A stretch of 64,000 nt of DNA from assembly GCA_001600355.1 (NCBI GenBank), contig BCJU01000002.1:1178001-1242000 (forward strand), given 5' to 3'. The stretch is from Meira nashicola. Lineage: Eukaryota > Basidiomycota > Exobasidiomycetes > Exobasidiales > Brachybasidiaceae. Below the pieces are notes generated by a model. That model saw only the letters and a program-made list of their open reading frames with translations, made no database searches and was not told the origin of the DNA. Of this stretch, positions 28,492 through 37,233 are shown one piece after another; positions within the stretch are counted from its first letter, which is position 1; every line of letters begins with the position of its first letter. The translations under genes were made by a program, and so were the position numbers.

Positions 28492-31400
28492 TCATTCAAT
28501 CGTTTCCTTGGTGTCTTTATATCGGAACAAGCGCTTTCCGCCTGCGCCCCAATTATAAACCAAAAATCTTGTCATAAATTGATGTAGCTCCAAATATGCT
28601 CCACGTTTGAGGATAGTATGTGCTGAATCAGGGAACATCCTAAACCAAAATCCACGAATTTGATTTCCGGTCAATTGGTCCAATAATTGGGCACTACCTT
28701 GAAAATGTACGTTATCATCAGCTGATCCTTGAGCGAGTAAGAATTGAGAATTTTGAAAACCTTTATTAATATGAACAGAACTATTTTCGTATCCTTCTTT
28801 GTTCAAATGAGGCGTTTTCATATATCTTTCCGTATAAATTGTATCATAAAATTCCCAACGAGCGACTGGAGCAACAGACATTCCTAAATCAAACGTTCCT
28901 GAATCACGTTCTAATGCTTTTGCTGTTAGATAACCGCCAAATGACCATCCCCAAATGCCTACTTTGCTTTGCGCTACGTATGGCAATCTTCGAATAGCCT
29001 CTGCAGCATGCACAACATCATGCGATTCATAAGCTCCCAATTCCCATGAAACTACATCGCGATATGCACGACCGCGGAGACCAGTTCCACGTCCATCAAG
29101 GACGATTACTATATAACCCAAAGTGCACGTCAAATACGTCGTCCAATCTGCCATACTCCATTTTGCATCTACCATTTGCGAATTTGGACCTCCGTATACT
29201 TTGATCAAGACAGGATATCGTACCGCTCCACTACTGTCAAAATCATGCGGTCGAAATTCTTCAGCTGATACGATGGTTTTATCTGACAGAGTAATATTGT
29301 AGAATAATCTTTGAGGCTGATGATAATTTTCAACGATCTTTTGCAAGCCGGAATTATCTTGCAGAACCAATTCAAATTTGGGATCACGTAGAGAAAACAC
29401 TTTGACCCATGGAAGGTGTGGACCACGATATGTTAACTGATAATAATTGCCCTTTGGATCGAATTCTACCTCATACCAAGCCGTTTCGTGAATATTTGTC
29501 AAAGATTTTGGCTGCTCTTCAGGTGTAACTTTGTCGTCATTCTTTGGCACATCAACGTATAAGATATGGCGCACTGCGGGTCTAGGGTAGGCTGCTGAGA
29601 AGTAGACTCGACGGTTGTGTACAAATACGATTTTTTCAACTTCCCATTCTCCTGCAGTCAGAAAGATTGGCTGAGCTTGTTCAGCATTGCGATAGTAGGC
29701 AATGTGTCGATATCCGTTTGCTACAGCAACGACATCAATATATTCTGTTGAACCACCAGAGCCTGAATCATGTAAAGAATGAATGTCTTGATCTACTATA
29801 ATCCATCCTCCTGTCTTGCTTGTAATTTCACGACGGGAGACTTTTCCTTCGATCGTTCCTTCACTTTCTTTACCATTTTTCTTGACATTGTTGGAATCAT
29901 AGACGATATGTCGACCAACATCACTGACCCTATTTGTTTCGCGCAAGATTAGAGTATTATCGCTTAACCATTTCACTTCTGTTACCAACTTTTCCTCTCC
30001 TGCTTGTGCCATGGCTACATCCACTGTCACCGCTTCACTTCCGTCTGTTTCAGCTTTAGCTCTTTTCGTAGGCACTTTCAGCAAGGATTTTACACCATTT
30101 ACCGCATCATATATATAGACGCTAACCTTTGGATTAGGAGTCCCGGGTTTGGGATATTTCATGTCAACCGTGTCGGGATAAAGGAGTGCTTTCCCATTCT
30201 TTTCCGTTGGGTTGTAGATAGGGAAAGAATACGTCATCACTGCAGCTTCGTCAAAGCGCAAGAATACCAACCTATTACCATCGGGCGACCACCAATGGGC
30301 TGTATCACCGGAAAATACCTCTTCTTCGTATACCCAGTCTGGGACTGCATTAAAGATGTCCTTATTTCCATCATTTGTGATGTTAATTTGATTCTTAACG
30401 TTGTGCACGTCTTTGATTAGGTAAAGATTATTATCCTCAACGAACGAAACGTATGATCTCTTTGACCATTCTGCTGTTGCAATTTTTGGCTCTGTAGTAT
30501 TCTTTCCAAGCTGTTGGGTGGAATGTGTACTGACATCATGTAGCCATACTTTGCTGAAAGAGGAATAACGCCATTGTTGTTTCAAGTCACTGAAGAGAAG
30601 CACGAATCGCATATCTGGACTGATTTTGAAATCATGAAAATCAATCTGTCTTCCATTATCATCTTTCACATCGGCACCTTTGACAAAAGTAACTTTTCCG
30701 CCACCTTTTGCTACTTCACCTTGCCCTGTAACCTGTTTCTTGCGGTGTGTGACGTCTTCAACAACTAGATCGCCCGAGAACGGCTCTTTATACACGAAGA
30801 CGCCTTCATCGGGATCCTCTGCACTCCATTCCACTCCATGTAAGGAAGGCAAGAAAGATTGTCCAACAGCCTCTTCTATTGTGGCAGTCTTTTTCTCCGT
30901 CTCTTTCTTTGTCGAAGGAATGGGATTGACAACTGTTTCCAGTGAGAAGGGTCCGTCGAATGTTGCTAATTTTGTTGTTCCAGGCGGTAAAGGTCGTTTG
31001 TGTTTTCGTATTCCGCTTTTAGAAGGATGTAATGCTTCGGGTAATCGCCAATAAGGAGGCATGATGACTTCTGTAAGATGCTTTTCATTTTTCAAAACAG
31101 ATTCAGTTCTCATCTTATTCGTCGAAGATGCCAACCAGCTCATCAGTGGGATGAGTATCAAGATTGTCAAAGCGGTTGCTATCGCAATAATAAATGGTTT
31201 AAATTTTTGTAGAAAAGAATTGCCTTTTCTTGAAAATTTTGATGATTTAGTGCTCCATTTTGCATCATTTATGCTTTGTGGCTTGTTTCGATCTTCCATC
31301 ATAAGCCCAACACGCTCTTCCTCATCCAATAATTCCTCATCGCCTTCTTCATCAGAAAGATCATCTGTCTTTCCGTTGGATTTGCCCACCTTTTTCTCAT

Positions 31401-31587
31401 TTTTGGGCGGGTATACGTTCCCGTTTGAATCATTGTCTAATTCGTCTTTATAGGCAACATCCTTTTGATAGTCATCTGAGCTTGAAGATGCTTCACTAAC
31501 GGTAGAAGTAGTACTCATCGAACTATCACGACGAGTCGTACTCTGAGGCGGAATCGAGAAGGGTATATGGGCCCCGGTAGGCTTCAT
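28492..31587 (-). CDS. Vacuolar/Golgi dipeptidyl aminopeptidase (S9B, Dap2/Ste13 type)
   Basis: 1031 aa, a type II membrane protein. The cytosolic N-terminus is about 130 residues with acidic clusters. One TM segment (FIIAIATALTILILIPLMSW, about 132-151) is followed by a lumenal beta-propeller and the alpha/beta-hydrolase domain. Catalytic features: GWSFGGY (Ser nucleophile), QGSADDNVHF (Asp) and MFPDSAHT (His). The DWVYEEEVF Glu pair that binds the substrate N-terminus in DPP IV is intact. Family knowledge: it removes X-Pro/X-Ala dipeptides. Ste13 trims pheromone precursors in the Golgi, and Dap2 acts in the vacuole. The sequence alone does not settle which. It is intronless, and the AzgA permease lies upstream in the same orientation. 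Confidence 0.93.
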   Translation of the reverse strand: MKPTGAHIPFSIPPQSTTRRDSSMSTTSTVSEASSSSDDYQKDVAYKDELDNDSNGNVYPPKNEKKVGKSNGKTDDLSDEEGDEELLDEEERVGLMMEDRNKPQSINDAKWSTKSSKFSRKGNSFLQKFKPFIIAIATALTILILIPLMSWLASSTNKMRTESVLKNEKHLTEVIMPPYWRLPEALHPSKSGIRKHKRPLPPGTTKLATFDGPFSLETVVNPIPSTKKETEKKTATIEEAVGQSFLPSLHGVEWSAEDPDEGVFVYKEPFSGDLVVEDVTHRKKQVTGQGEVAKGGGKVTFVKGADVKDDNGRQIDFHDFKISPDMRFVLLFSDLKQQWRYSSFSKVWLHDVSTHSTQQLGKNTTEPKIATAEWSKRSYVSFVEDNNLYLIKDVHNVKNQINITNDGNKDIFNAVPDWVYEEEVFSGDTAHWWSPDGNRLVFLRFDEAAVMTYSFPIYNPTEKNGKALLYPDTVDMKYPKPGTPNPKVSVYIYDAVNGVKSLLKVPTKRAKAETDGSEAVTVDVAMAQAGEEKLVTEVKWLSDNTLILRETNRVSDVGRHIVYDSNNVKKNGKESEGTIEGKVSRREITSKTGGWIIVDQDIHSLHDSGSGGSTEYIDVVAVANGYRHIAYYRNAEQAQPIFLTAGEWEVEKIVFVHNRRVYFSAAYPRPAVRHILYVDVPKNDDKVTPEEQPKSLTNIHETAWYEVEFDPKGNYYQLTYRGPHLPWVKVFSLRDPKFELVLQDNSGLQKIVENYHQPQRLFYNITLSDKTIVSAEEFRPHDFDSSGAVRYPVLIKVYGGPNSQMVDAKWSMADWTTYLTCTLGYIVIVLDGRGTGLRGRAYRDVVSWELGAYESHDVVHAAEAIRRLPYVAQSKVGIWGWSFGGYLTAKALERDSGTFDLGMSVAPVARWEFYDTIYTERYMKTPHLNKEGYENSSVHINKGFQNSQFLLAQGSADDNVHFQGSAQLLDQLTGNQIRGFWFRMFPDSAHTILKRGAYLELHQFMTRFLVYNWGAGGKRLFRYKDTKETIE

Positions 31588-31987
31588 TGTTGAATGTATG
31601 TTTTTCTTTTTGATGACAAGGTTTACAAAGATGACGAGGTCATCACACCACCTCTATCTTTTGGTAGTAACGTAGGATGGTGAGAATTAAGCAATTCATG
31701 TCAAGAAGTTTAATTCGAGCACTTCTTGAATGTATGCACAGGTGCATTTAGGCGTACTTTTGGGCATTGCGCTAGTCTTATGCGGGCGTTACGCCCGTTA
31801 AAGATAAAGTTGTAATCAGCATAAGGGACAAGACACTTAAAAGATGCGGGCGTCAGTAAACAATTATTCACATGTACGCCTCACGCGATTAAGGATCAAT
31901 CAGGATGGTATGTAATGTGAAATTGCAATCTAGAACACAAATCTAAACTATATTATACAACAATTTTAACTAAGCCATGAGAAAAAC
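31588..31987. other. Intergenic spacer with two GCGGGCGT copies and an inverted repeat
   Basis: 400 bp between the AzgA 3' end and the aminopeptidase start. It carries GCGGGCGT at 31782-31789 and 31846-31853. The first is half of a 7-bp inverted repeat (31783-31789 / 31791-31797). No gene seen. Confidence 0.6.
31783..31797. repeat. 7-bp inverted repeat CGGGCGT-T-ACGCCCG
   Basis: The arms are exact reverse complements with one spacer base, about 200 bp upstream of the aminopeptidase start codon. This is the dimeric form of the recurrent intergenic GCGGGCGT motif and is a candidate binding site for a dimeric regulator. Confidence 0.6.
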
Positions 31988-33883
31988 TTAGGCTTCTTCA
32001 ACGTGCTTTACATCGGCAATTTGATCACTGCTTCCTGAAGCACTCTTTTCGTTTTCTGCATCCGTTGCACGTCGAACGTGCATTGATTCACGGAATCCGT
32101 TATTAACATCATCTCCTGCTTGCATTTGTCTCATTTCTTCCCTTTCTCGAATGAGTTGCTCTTCACGTAAGCGATAATGTTGTTGAGTTAATCTTCTACC
32201 TTCAAGAACAAGAGCAACTTCATCATCTGTCGCTCTCCAGAATTTCATATTTCCTGATGTCAATTTAACGACCCAAGGAGGAAGAAGAGTTTTGAATGAT
32301 GCAGCTTTTCCACCACGTCTCATTGTTCCTGCGATGTTGTAAGGTTCTTTTTCTGTATGCCATCCGGGAGGCAAAAGAGATGGATGAATCTTTCCTAAAA
32401 GAAGAGGGACGTTATGCAAAATCATCCAGGAAATTACGCCAGCAATGATACCATAACTGATGTTGAACATGAATGGAATTCCTGCGATCACCAGGAATGC
32501 GGGAAGTGCATCTCCAATGAAACCGAAATTAATACTGGCGGCGCTCTTCATCATCAAGGAACCAACGATAACCAAGGTTGCACCTGTTGCCCAAGATGGA
32601 ATACTTGCAAAGATTGGTGCAAAGAAGAGCGAGAGGAAAAAGAAGAATCCGACTGTCATTCCTGTCAACCCAGTTTTTCCTCCTTCAGCGATACCTGTCG
32701 CGCTTTCGATAAATGCAGTGGATGGACTTAAGCCCATCAATGATCCAATAGCGATACAGAATGCATCTGTGAGATAAGCAATACTTGAGCCTTCAAAATC
32801 TTGGGTAATTTTTTCGTCTAAAAGTCCGGCAGCACGACTCATGGAATACAAAGTACCGGTTGTGTCCAATACATCAACGTATAAGAATGTGATCAAAGCC
32901 AACCAAACGTGACCTGAGCCGTAATTCCATGAAATGTTGGATGGGCCAAGCTTACTGAAATTATGCCATGTTGCAACTTGTTTAAAGAATTCAAATCCTT
33001 GATCACCGGTTGAACCATCATGTGGGAATTCAGTAACGTTGGTTGTACGTGGCCAACTGGCAATAGCAACAAGAAGGATTGGCCATAAGAATGCACCACG
33101 AACACGGTACATGTACAATAATGCAGTAAAGACACCACCACCAAACACGCCCAACCAGACACGAGGATCTTGTAAGATATGAGAAAGACAAGCACCTGAT
33201 TCATCTTTGAATTGAGCTGGACAGCCTCCTAATCCGATAATGTCGGCAGCATTTGGACCTACTACACCCAAACCGTTCGGACCTAAACCGATTAAAGCTA
33301 AATACATTCCAATACCCGCACCAGTTGCCAAAGTGAGAGAACGAGGCATAATTCTACCCATCCATTGTCTTAAACCGATGACAGATAAAGCAAAGAAGAT
33401 CCAACCTTCTAAGAAAACAGCAGCTAAAGCTTGACCGTATGGAATTAATCCTTGACCATCAGCACCAACAACGGTAAATGCGAAATAAGCATTTACACCA
33501 AGACCGGGAGCGAGACCGAGAGGAAGATTAGCGAGTAATCCCATCAAGAAAGAAGCGATGAAAGAGATTGCACTTGTTGCAGTGACGTAATCTTGACGAA
33601 CGAGTTCTTTGCATTGATCATATGCATCTTTATCCGCTGTACCTGGATTTTGTACACATGGACCTCCAGTTGAAGAAAGAATGCTTGCATTAACGGAAAT
33701 AATGTATGCCATTGCAGCAAAAGTTACTAAACCTGAACGTAATTCACGAGTGAACACTGCACCTTCTCTTGCCAAAGGGTGACCGCATCCTTCTAAACGA
33801 AAGTAACGGCCGACAAAAGAACGTGCTACTGTATGATTGATAGAGTCACGAGTTTGATGCCATCTTTGTATGATTGAAGCCAT
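31988..33883 (-). CDS. AzgA-type purine (hypoxanthine/adenine/guanine) permease
   Basis: 631 aa with about 12-14 hydrophobic segments. Diagnostic parts: RSGLVTFAAMAYIISVNASILSSTGGPC near the N-terminus, NLPLGLAPGLGVNAYFAFTVVG (about 117-138), YVDVLDTTGTLYSMSRAAGLLD and ESATGIAEGGKTGLTGMTVGF. The last 130 residues are hydrophilic and cytosolic. Family knowledge: fungal AzgA is a proton symporter for hypoxanthine, adenine and guanine at the plasma membrane, induced by purines and under GATA-factor nitrogen control. The upstream region contains several GATAAG sites (34246-34251, 34370-34375, 34417-34422), consistent with that. A purine nucleoside phosphorylase lies about 2 kb upstream. Confidence 0.93.
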   Translation of the reverse strand: MASIIQRWHQTRDSINHTVARSFVGRYFRLEGCGHPLAREGAVFTRELRSGLVTFAAMAYIISVNASILSSTGGPCVQNPGTADKDAYDQCKELVRQDYVTATSAISFIASFLMGLLANLPLGLAPGLGVNAYFAFTVVGADGQGLIPYGQALAAVFLEGWIFFALSVIGLRQWMGRIMPRSLTLATGAGIGMYLALIGLGPNGLGVVGPNAADIIGLGGCPAQFKDESGACLSHILQDPRVWLGVFGGGVFTALLYMYRVRGAFLWPILLVAIASWPRTTNVTEFPHDGSTGDQGFEFFKQVATWHNFSKLGPSNISWNYGSGHVWLALITFLYVDVLDTTGTLYSMSRAAGLLDEKITQDFEGSSIAYLTDAFCIAIGSLMGLSPSTAFIESATGIAEGGKTGLTGMTVGFFFFLSLFFAPIFASIPSWATGATLVIVGSLMMKSAASINFGFIGDALPAFLVIAGIPFMFNISYGIIAGVISWMILHNVPLLLGKIHPSLLPPGWHTEKEPYNIAGTMRRGGKAASFKTLLPPWVVKLTSGNMKFWRATDDEVALVLEGRRLTQQHYRLREEQLIREREEMRQMQAGDDVNNGFRESMHVRRATDAENEKSASGSSDQIADVKHVEEA

Positions 33884-34706
33884 GATGACCGTGCCAATAG
33901 GCTAAAAGGATGAAGGACTCCAAGAAGAACAAAAAAAGATGGTTTTAAGAAAAGAGAATTATGCTCATTTTTATAGGCTTCTCATATCCAATCTTTTTCT
34001 AATCTTTTATCGTATGCTTTTTCAGAAAAAAAAAAAGAAAGTCTAGATTCCGCTCTCTTTTTCTTACATACAAAAATTTAACCGTGGCTCACTCCCCGCC
34101 TTCCCGACTTCTTTTTCTTCTCAAAAAAAATCGCTTGGCTTCTCGTACGCGTAAAGTGGGTGTAAGTGCCTGTTACAAAAACTTCTTACACATTGATCCG
34201 GTGTGCCTGCAATTTTCAAAAAAAAAAAACCAAACCGCGTTGTTTCTTATCTTTGCCGCTTTTCTTCACAAACCTGACAAAAGTTCTTATTTATTGACCG
34301 CATGGGTTTAAAGGCATTTTACCTGTACAATTGAAACTTTCTTCTTAGCGTTTTGCCAATAATATTATAGATAAGGGCAAGCCAAACATGAAAAGATGGC
34401 TGCAGGGGTCCATGTTCTTATCTCACAAAAGAGGCTTTCAAGGTTTTTAGACTACCTGAGGGTGAAAGCTTTCAGGCACGAAAGAAAGAACGGCTCAGCA
34501 TTGTCCGACAAGAAGAAAGCATGATAAAGGTGGGGAAGTGGGTGAAAAGAGTTGGTTACATAGATTAAAGGCTTAATCTCGTCCGAAGATCCGTTACAAT
34601 GAGGCTTTTTGAGTTATCAATTTATCCTATACATTTATTGGTACATACATGGCACTAAAGGTACATACAAAAGTACAATGCGCAAATCATCATGCAATCA
34701 TCATTA
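33884..34706. other. Intergenic region with AzgA promoter
   Basis: 823 bp between the AzgA start and the Bud32 3' end. It contains poly-A tracts and the GATA elements listed separately. No gene seen. Confidence 0.6.
34246..34422. promoter_or_regulatory. Cluster of three GATAAG elements upstream of AzgA
   Basis: CTTATC at 34246-34251, GATAAG at 34370-34375 and CTTATC at 34417-34422, plus a weaker TTATC at 34007-34011. All lie 120-540 bp upstream of the permease start. GATAAG is the AreA/Nit2 core. Binding is inferred from the motif and the gene's nitrogen role. Confidence 0.45.
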
Positions 34707-35624
34707 TTATCCTACCATACTGCGCTTTCTACCTCTCAATCGAACATCGTCTAACTTTCTCTTGATTTCTTTCCAATGTGTTGGTCCGGCGACAGTACCT
34801 TTTTCTGCTTTTACTTTTGGATCGTAAGGTATTGGTTTATTTTCAATGATATTTTGATACGCTTTCAAAATTTCATCAAATAAATGTTCACTATGTGGAT
34901 GTGTAGAAGCGAATGCCCTTTGCAGAACATACAGATCCACTGCTTTATCTTCCGCTGAAGTAGAATTTAAACTTAAACCGAAATCTATCAAAACAACTTG
35001 TGCTGATTTAATTGAATTAGTTCCTCTTTGTTTCTTGACCATCATATTACTAGTTGTTAAATCGCCATGTATTATATGCGCTTGATGCATACGTGCTAAT
35101 TGAGTGCCAATCTTTCGCATGATCTCTATAGCTTCTTCGTTTGTCAGAAGTACCAATTCTTCAGATGCAATTTGGTTAATTGCTTGACCCTCTTCTTCCT
35201 CATCTTCTTCACCTTCACTACCACCTCCTAGCAGTTCACGAACGCTATATCCATCTACGATCTCCAATCCCAAAACACCTTGCTCTTCATCTACACAAAC
35301 GATTTTAGGTGTATTGATTCCGACCCTTGCGCATCTTATCAAAGCTCGCGCTTCTGCAGTCGTTCTTGAAGCGGTTAATTGTGTAGAAAGAGTAGGATGT
35401 CTGTACGTTTTCGGAAATCGATATTTGAGTAAAACTCTATCTGGTTCCTCAAATCGTTGATTAGTATGAGAAGATGAAAGAAGTTTTGGTTTTGAAAATA
35501 GAGTTGTTATGTATACTTTTGCTTCTGCTCCCTGTTTAATCAATTGTGATTTTCGTTCATCTTCCATTAATTTCACAATAGGTGCTGCTTTTATTGAACT
35601 ACTTCCTATTATATCGGTTGCCAT
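34707..35624 (-). CDS. BUD32: KEOPS/EKC kinase Bud32 (PRPK family)
   Basis: 305 aa. This minimal kinase has the N-lobe IKQGAEAKVYI, KYRFPKTYRHPTLSTQLTASRTTAEARAL (the Bud32-specific YRHP...E block) and the catalytic loop HGDLTTSNMMV (Asp and Asn present), with DFG as LIDFGLS. EDKAVDLYVLQRAF and the HSEHLFDEIL region close the fold. Family knowledge: Bud32, with Kae1, supports t6A37 formation on ANN-decoding tRNAs and telomere maintenance. An acidic insert of about 30 residues (GGGSEGEEDEEEEG) sits between the hinge and the HGD loop. The C-terminus KRKLDDVRLRGRKRSMVG retains the basic RGRKR tail of the family. It is divergent from the phosphorylase gene, 193 bp away. Confidence 0.93.
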   Translation of the reverse strand: MATDIIGSSSIKAAPIVKLMEDERKSQLIKQGAEAKVYITTLFSKPKLLSSSHTNQRFEEPDRVLLKYRFPKTYRHPTLSTQLTASRTTAEARALIRCARVGINTPKIVCVDEEQGVLGLEIVDGYSVRELLGGGSEGEEDEEEEGQAINQIASEELVLLTNEEAIEIMRKIGTQLARMHQAHIIHGDLTTSNMMVKKQRGTNSIKSAQVVLIDFGLSLNSTSAEDKAVDLYVLQRAFASTHPHSEHLFDEILKAYQNIIENKPIPYDPKVKAEKGTVAGPTHWKEIKRKLDDVRLRGRKRSMVG

Positions 35625-35817
35625 CTTTGTATTTGTGGCAAAGAAGAGGTGATGATGATGATATGGAGGACAAAAAAAACGCGCCAGTAGTGCTCGACGA
35701 CTCTTGTGTTTCCCCGCGAAAAAGCCGCGGGAAAGGAAGGAGGAAAGCTTAAATTATTTCCCGATTTTCCGGTATCATTATCAATCAGTTCTTCATACTT
35801 CCACCTCTACGACGATA

Positions 35818-36849
35818 ATGTCGCAATCAATTACAGAAGAGTTACTCTCACAATTGCCAAAAGAGTATGTAGATGCTGTTGAATCAATTCAAAAACGACT
35901 ACCTGTTGAATTGAGTAAGCCTGATTGGGGAATCATTTGTGGTTCTGGATTATCTGGATTAGGTGATCATATTGTGGACAAAATCACTATTGATTATGAT
36001 ACAATACCTGTAAGTGAAATGATTGCTTAAGTGTTTGTTGATGATTGATCAATTTCCTTTCATTTGACACGCATATAGGGATTCTCTAATTCAACTGTTC
36101 AAGGACACAAATCATCATTGGCTTTTGGATTTCTAGTATCAGACAATAAAAGAGTGCCTATCGTTGCTGCTTTGGGAAGATTTCATCTTTATGAAGGTCA
36201 TTCAGCACAAACAGCAGTATTTCCTGTGCGTGTGATGAGATGCTTAGGTGCAAAAGCGATCGTTGTAACAAACGCAGCAGGAGGTTTACGACATGATTGG
36301 GAAGTAGGAACGATTATGGGAATGCATGATCATATAGGCTTGCCTTCTCTTACTGCATTAAATCCACTCATAGGACCTTCATTTCCACTTGGACCAAGAT
36401 TTCCATCGATGTCTGATGCATATGATCCTTTTTTCCGAGTACAAATGTTTAAAGCAGCAAAACAACTTGGAATTTCACATAGAGTACAATCAGGAACGTA
36501 TGTTTTCTTAACCGGACCTACATATGAATCAAGAGCAGAATCCAAATTTTTACGTCAAATTGGAGCAGATGCGGTTGGAATGTCTACAGTGCCTGAAGTC
36601 ATCGCTGCTCGTCAAAGTGGAATGCGAGTTTTAGCAATTAGTCTAATCACAAATCAGGTTGTAATCAAGCCATACTTTGATGCTAAAGCAGCTGCAGAAC
36701 AAGATATTTCTTTTGAACAAGTTGAAAAAATTACGACAGAAGATAGCAAAGAAGCTGCAAATCATGAAGAGGTACTAGAGGTGGGTAAATTACGTGCAGA
36801 AGATGTACGCAAAATGGTAGAATATGTGATCTGTAATACAGCAGTTTAA
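35818..36849 (+). CDS. Purine nucleoside phosphorylase (PNP/MTAP family), two exons
   Basis: Join 35818..36009 and 36079..36849, 320 aa. The 69-nt intron (GTAAGT...TATAG) lies between codons and gives YDTIPGFSNSTVQGHKSSL. Unspliced, the frame stops within the intron. Phosphate and nucleoside site motifs are present: GSGLSGLGD, RFHLYEGHS, VVTNAAGGLRHD, GPTYESRAES, GADAVGMSTVPEV and ISLITN with the purine-binding Asn. Family knowledge: it splits inosine/guanosine with phosphate into base and ribose-1-phosphate. The set of motifs favours PNP over MTAP. The AzgA permease nearby would import the same bases, but a functional cluster is only inferred. Confidence 0.94.
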
Positions 36850-37233
36850 AATAACATGTGCAGTATTTGTATAAATAGCATTTCTTTTCTTAGTACATAT
36901 AAAAATGAGGGGAAGTTGGCCTGTTTTATGGCTTACAATTAGACGCGCAAGGGCTGTTTTGCGGGCGCAAAACACTCTGCTTCTTCCTGCACTTTGAGGC
37001 AAGAAGCCTTTCTTTTTTCCTGATAGAACGGAACTCGGGCCGTACACTACTACTTCATCATTTCATCTCCATCACTACGAATAGCTATCATTATTATTAT
37101 ATACATACGGGAATCCATGTGCACGACGATAAGGGCAAGTTAAAAGTCTCGTTAAACAATATCAAACTCAAATAATACGTATTCGCGTACCTTTCAAGTC
37201 AATCCCATAAATTTAACAGTATAATAAGTAGTG
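36850..37233. other. Intergenic spacer with 9-bp inverted repeat
   Basis: 384 bp holding the phosphorylase 3' region and the promoter of the Zn2Cys6 gene. The inverted repeat at 36955-36974 is described separately. No gene seen. Confidence 0.6.
36955..36974. repeat. Perfect 9-bp inverted repeat TGTTTTGCG-GG-CGCAAAACA
   Basis: The arms 36955-36963 and 36966-36974 are exact reverse complements around GG. The repeat is 106 bp after the phosphorylase stop codon and 260 bp before the Zn2Cys6 factor. It also contains GCGGGCGC, close to the recurrent intergenic motif. It is either an operator-like palindrome or a 3'-end hairpin. Confidence 0.65.
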
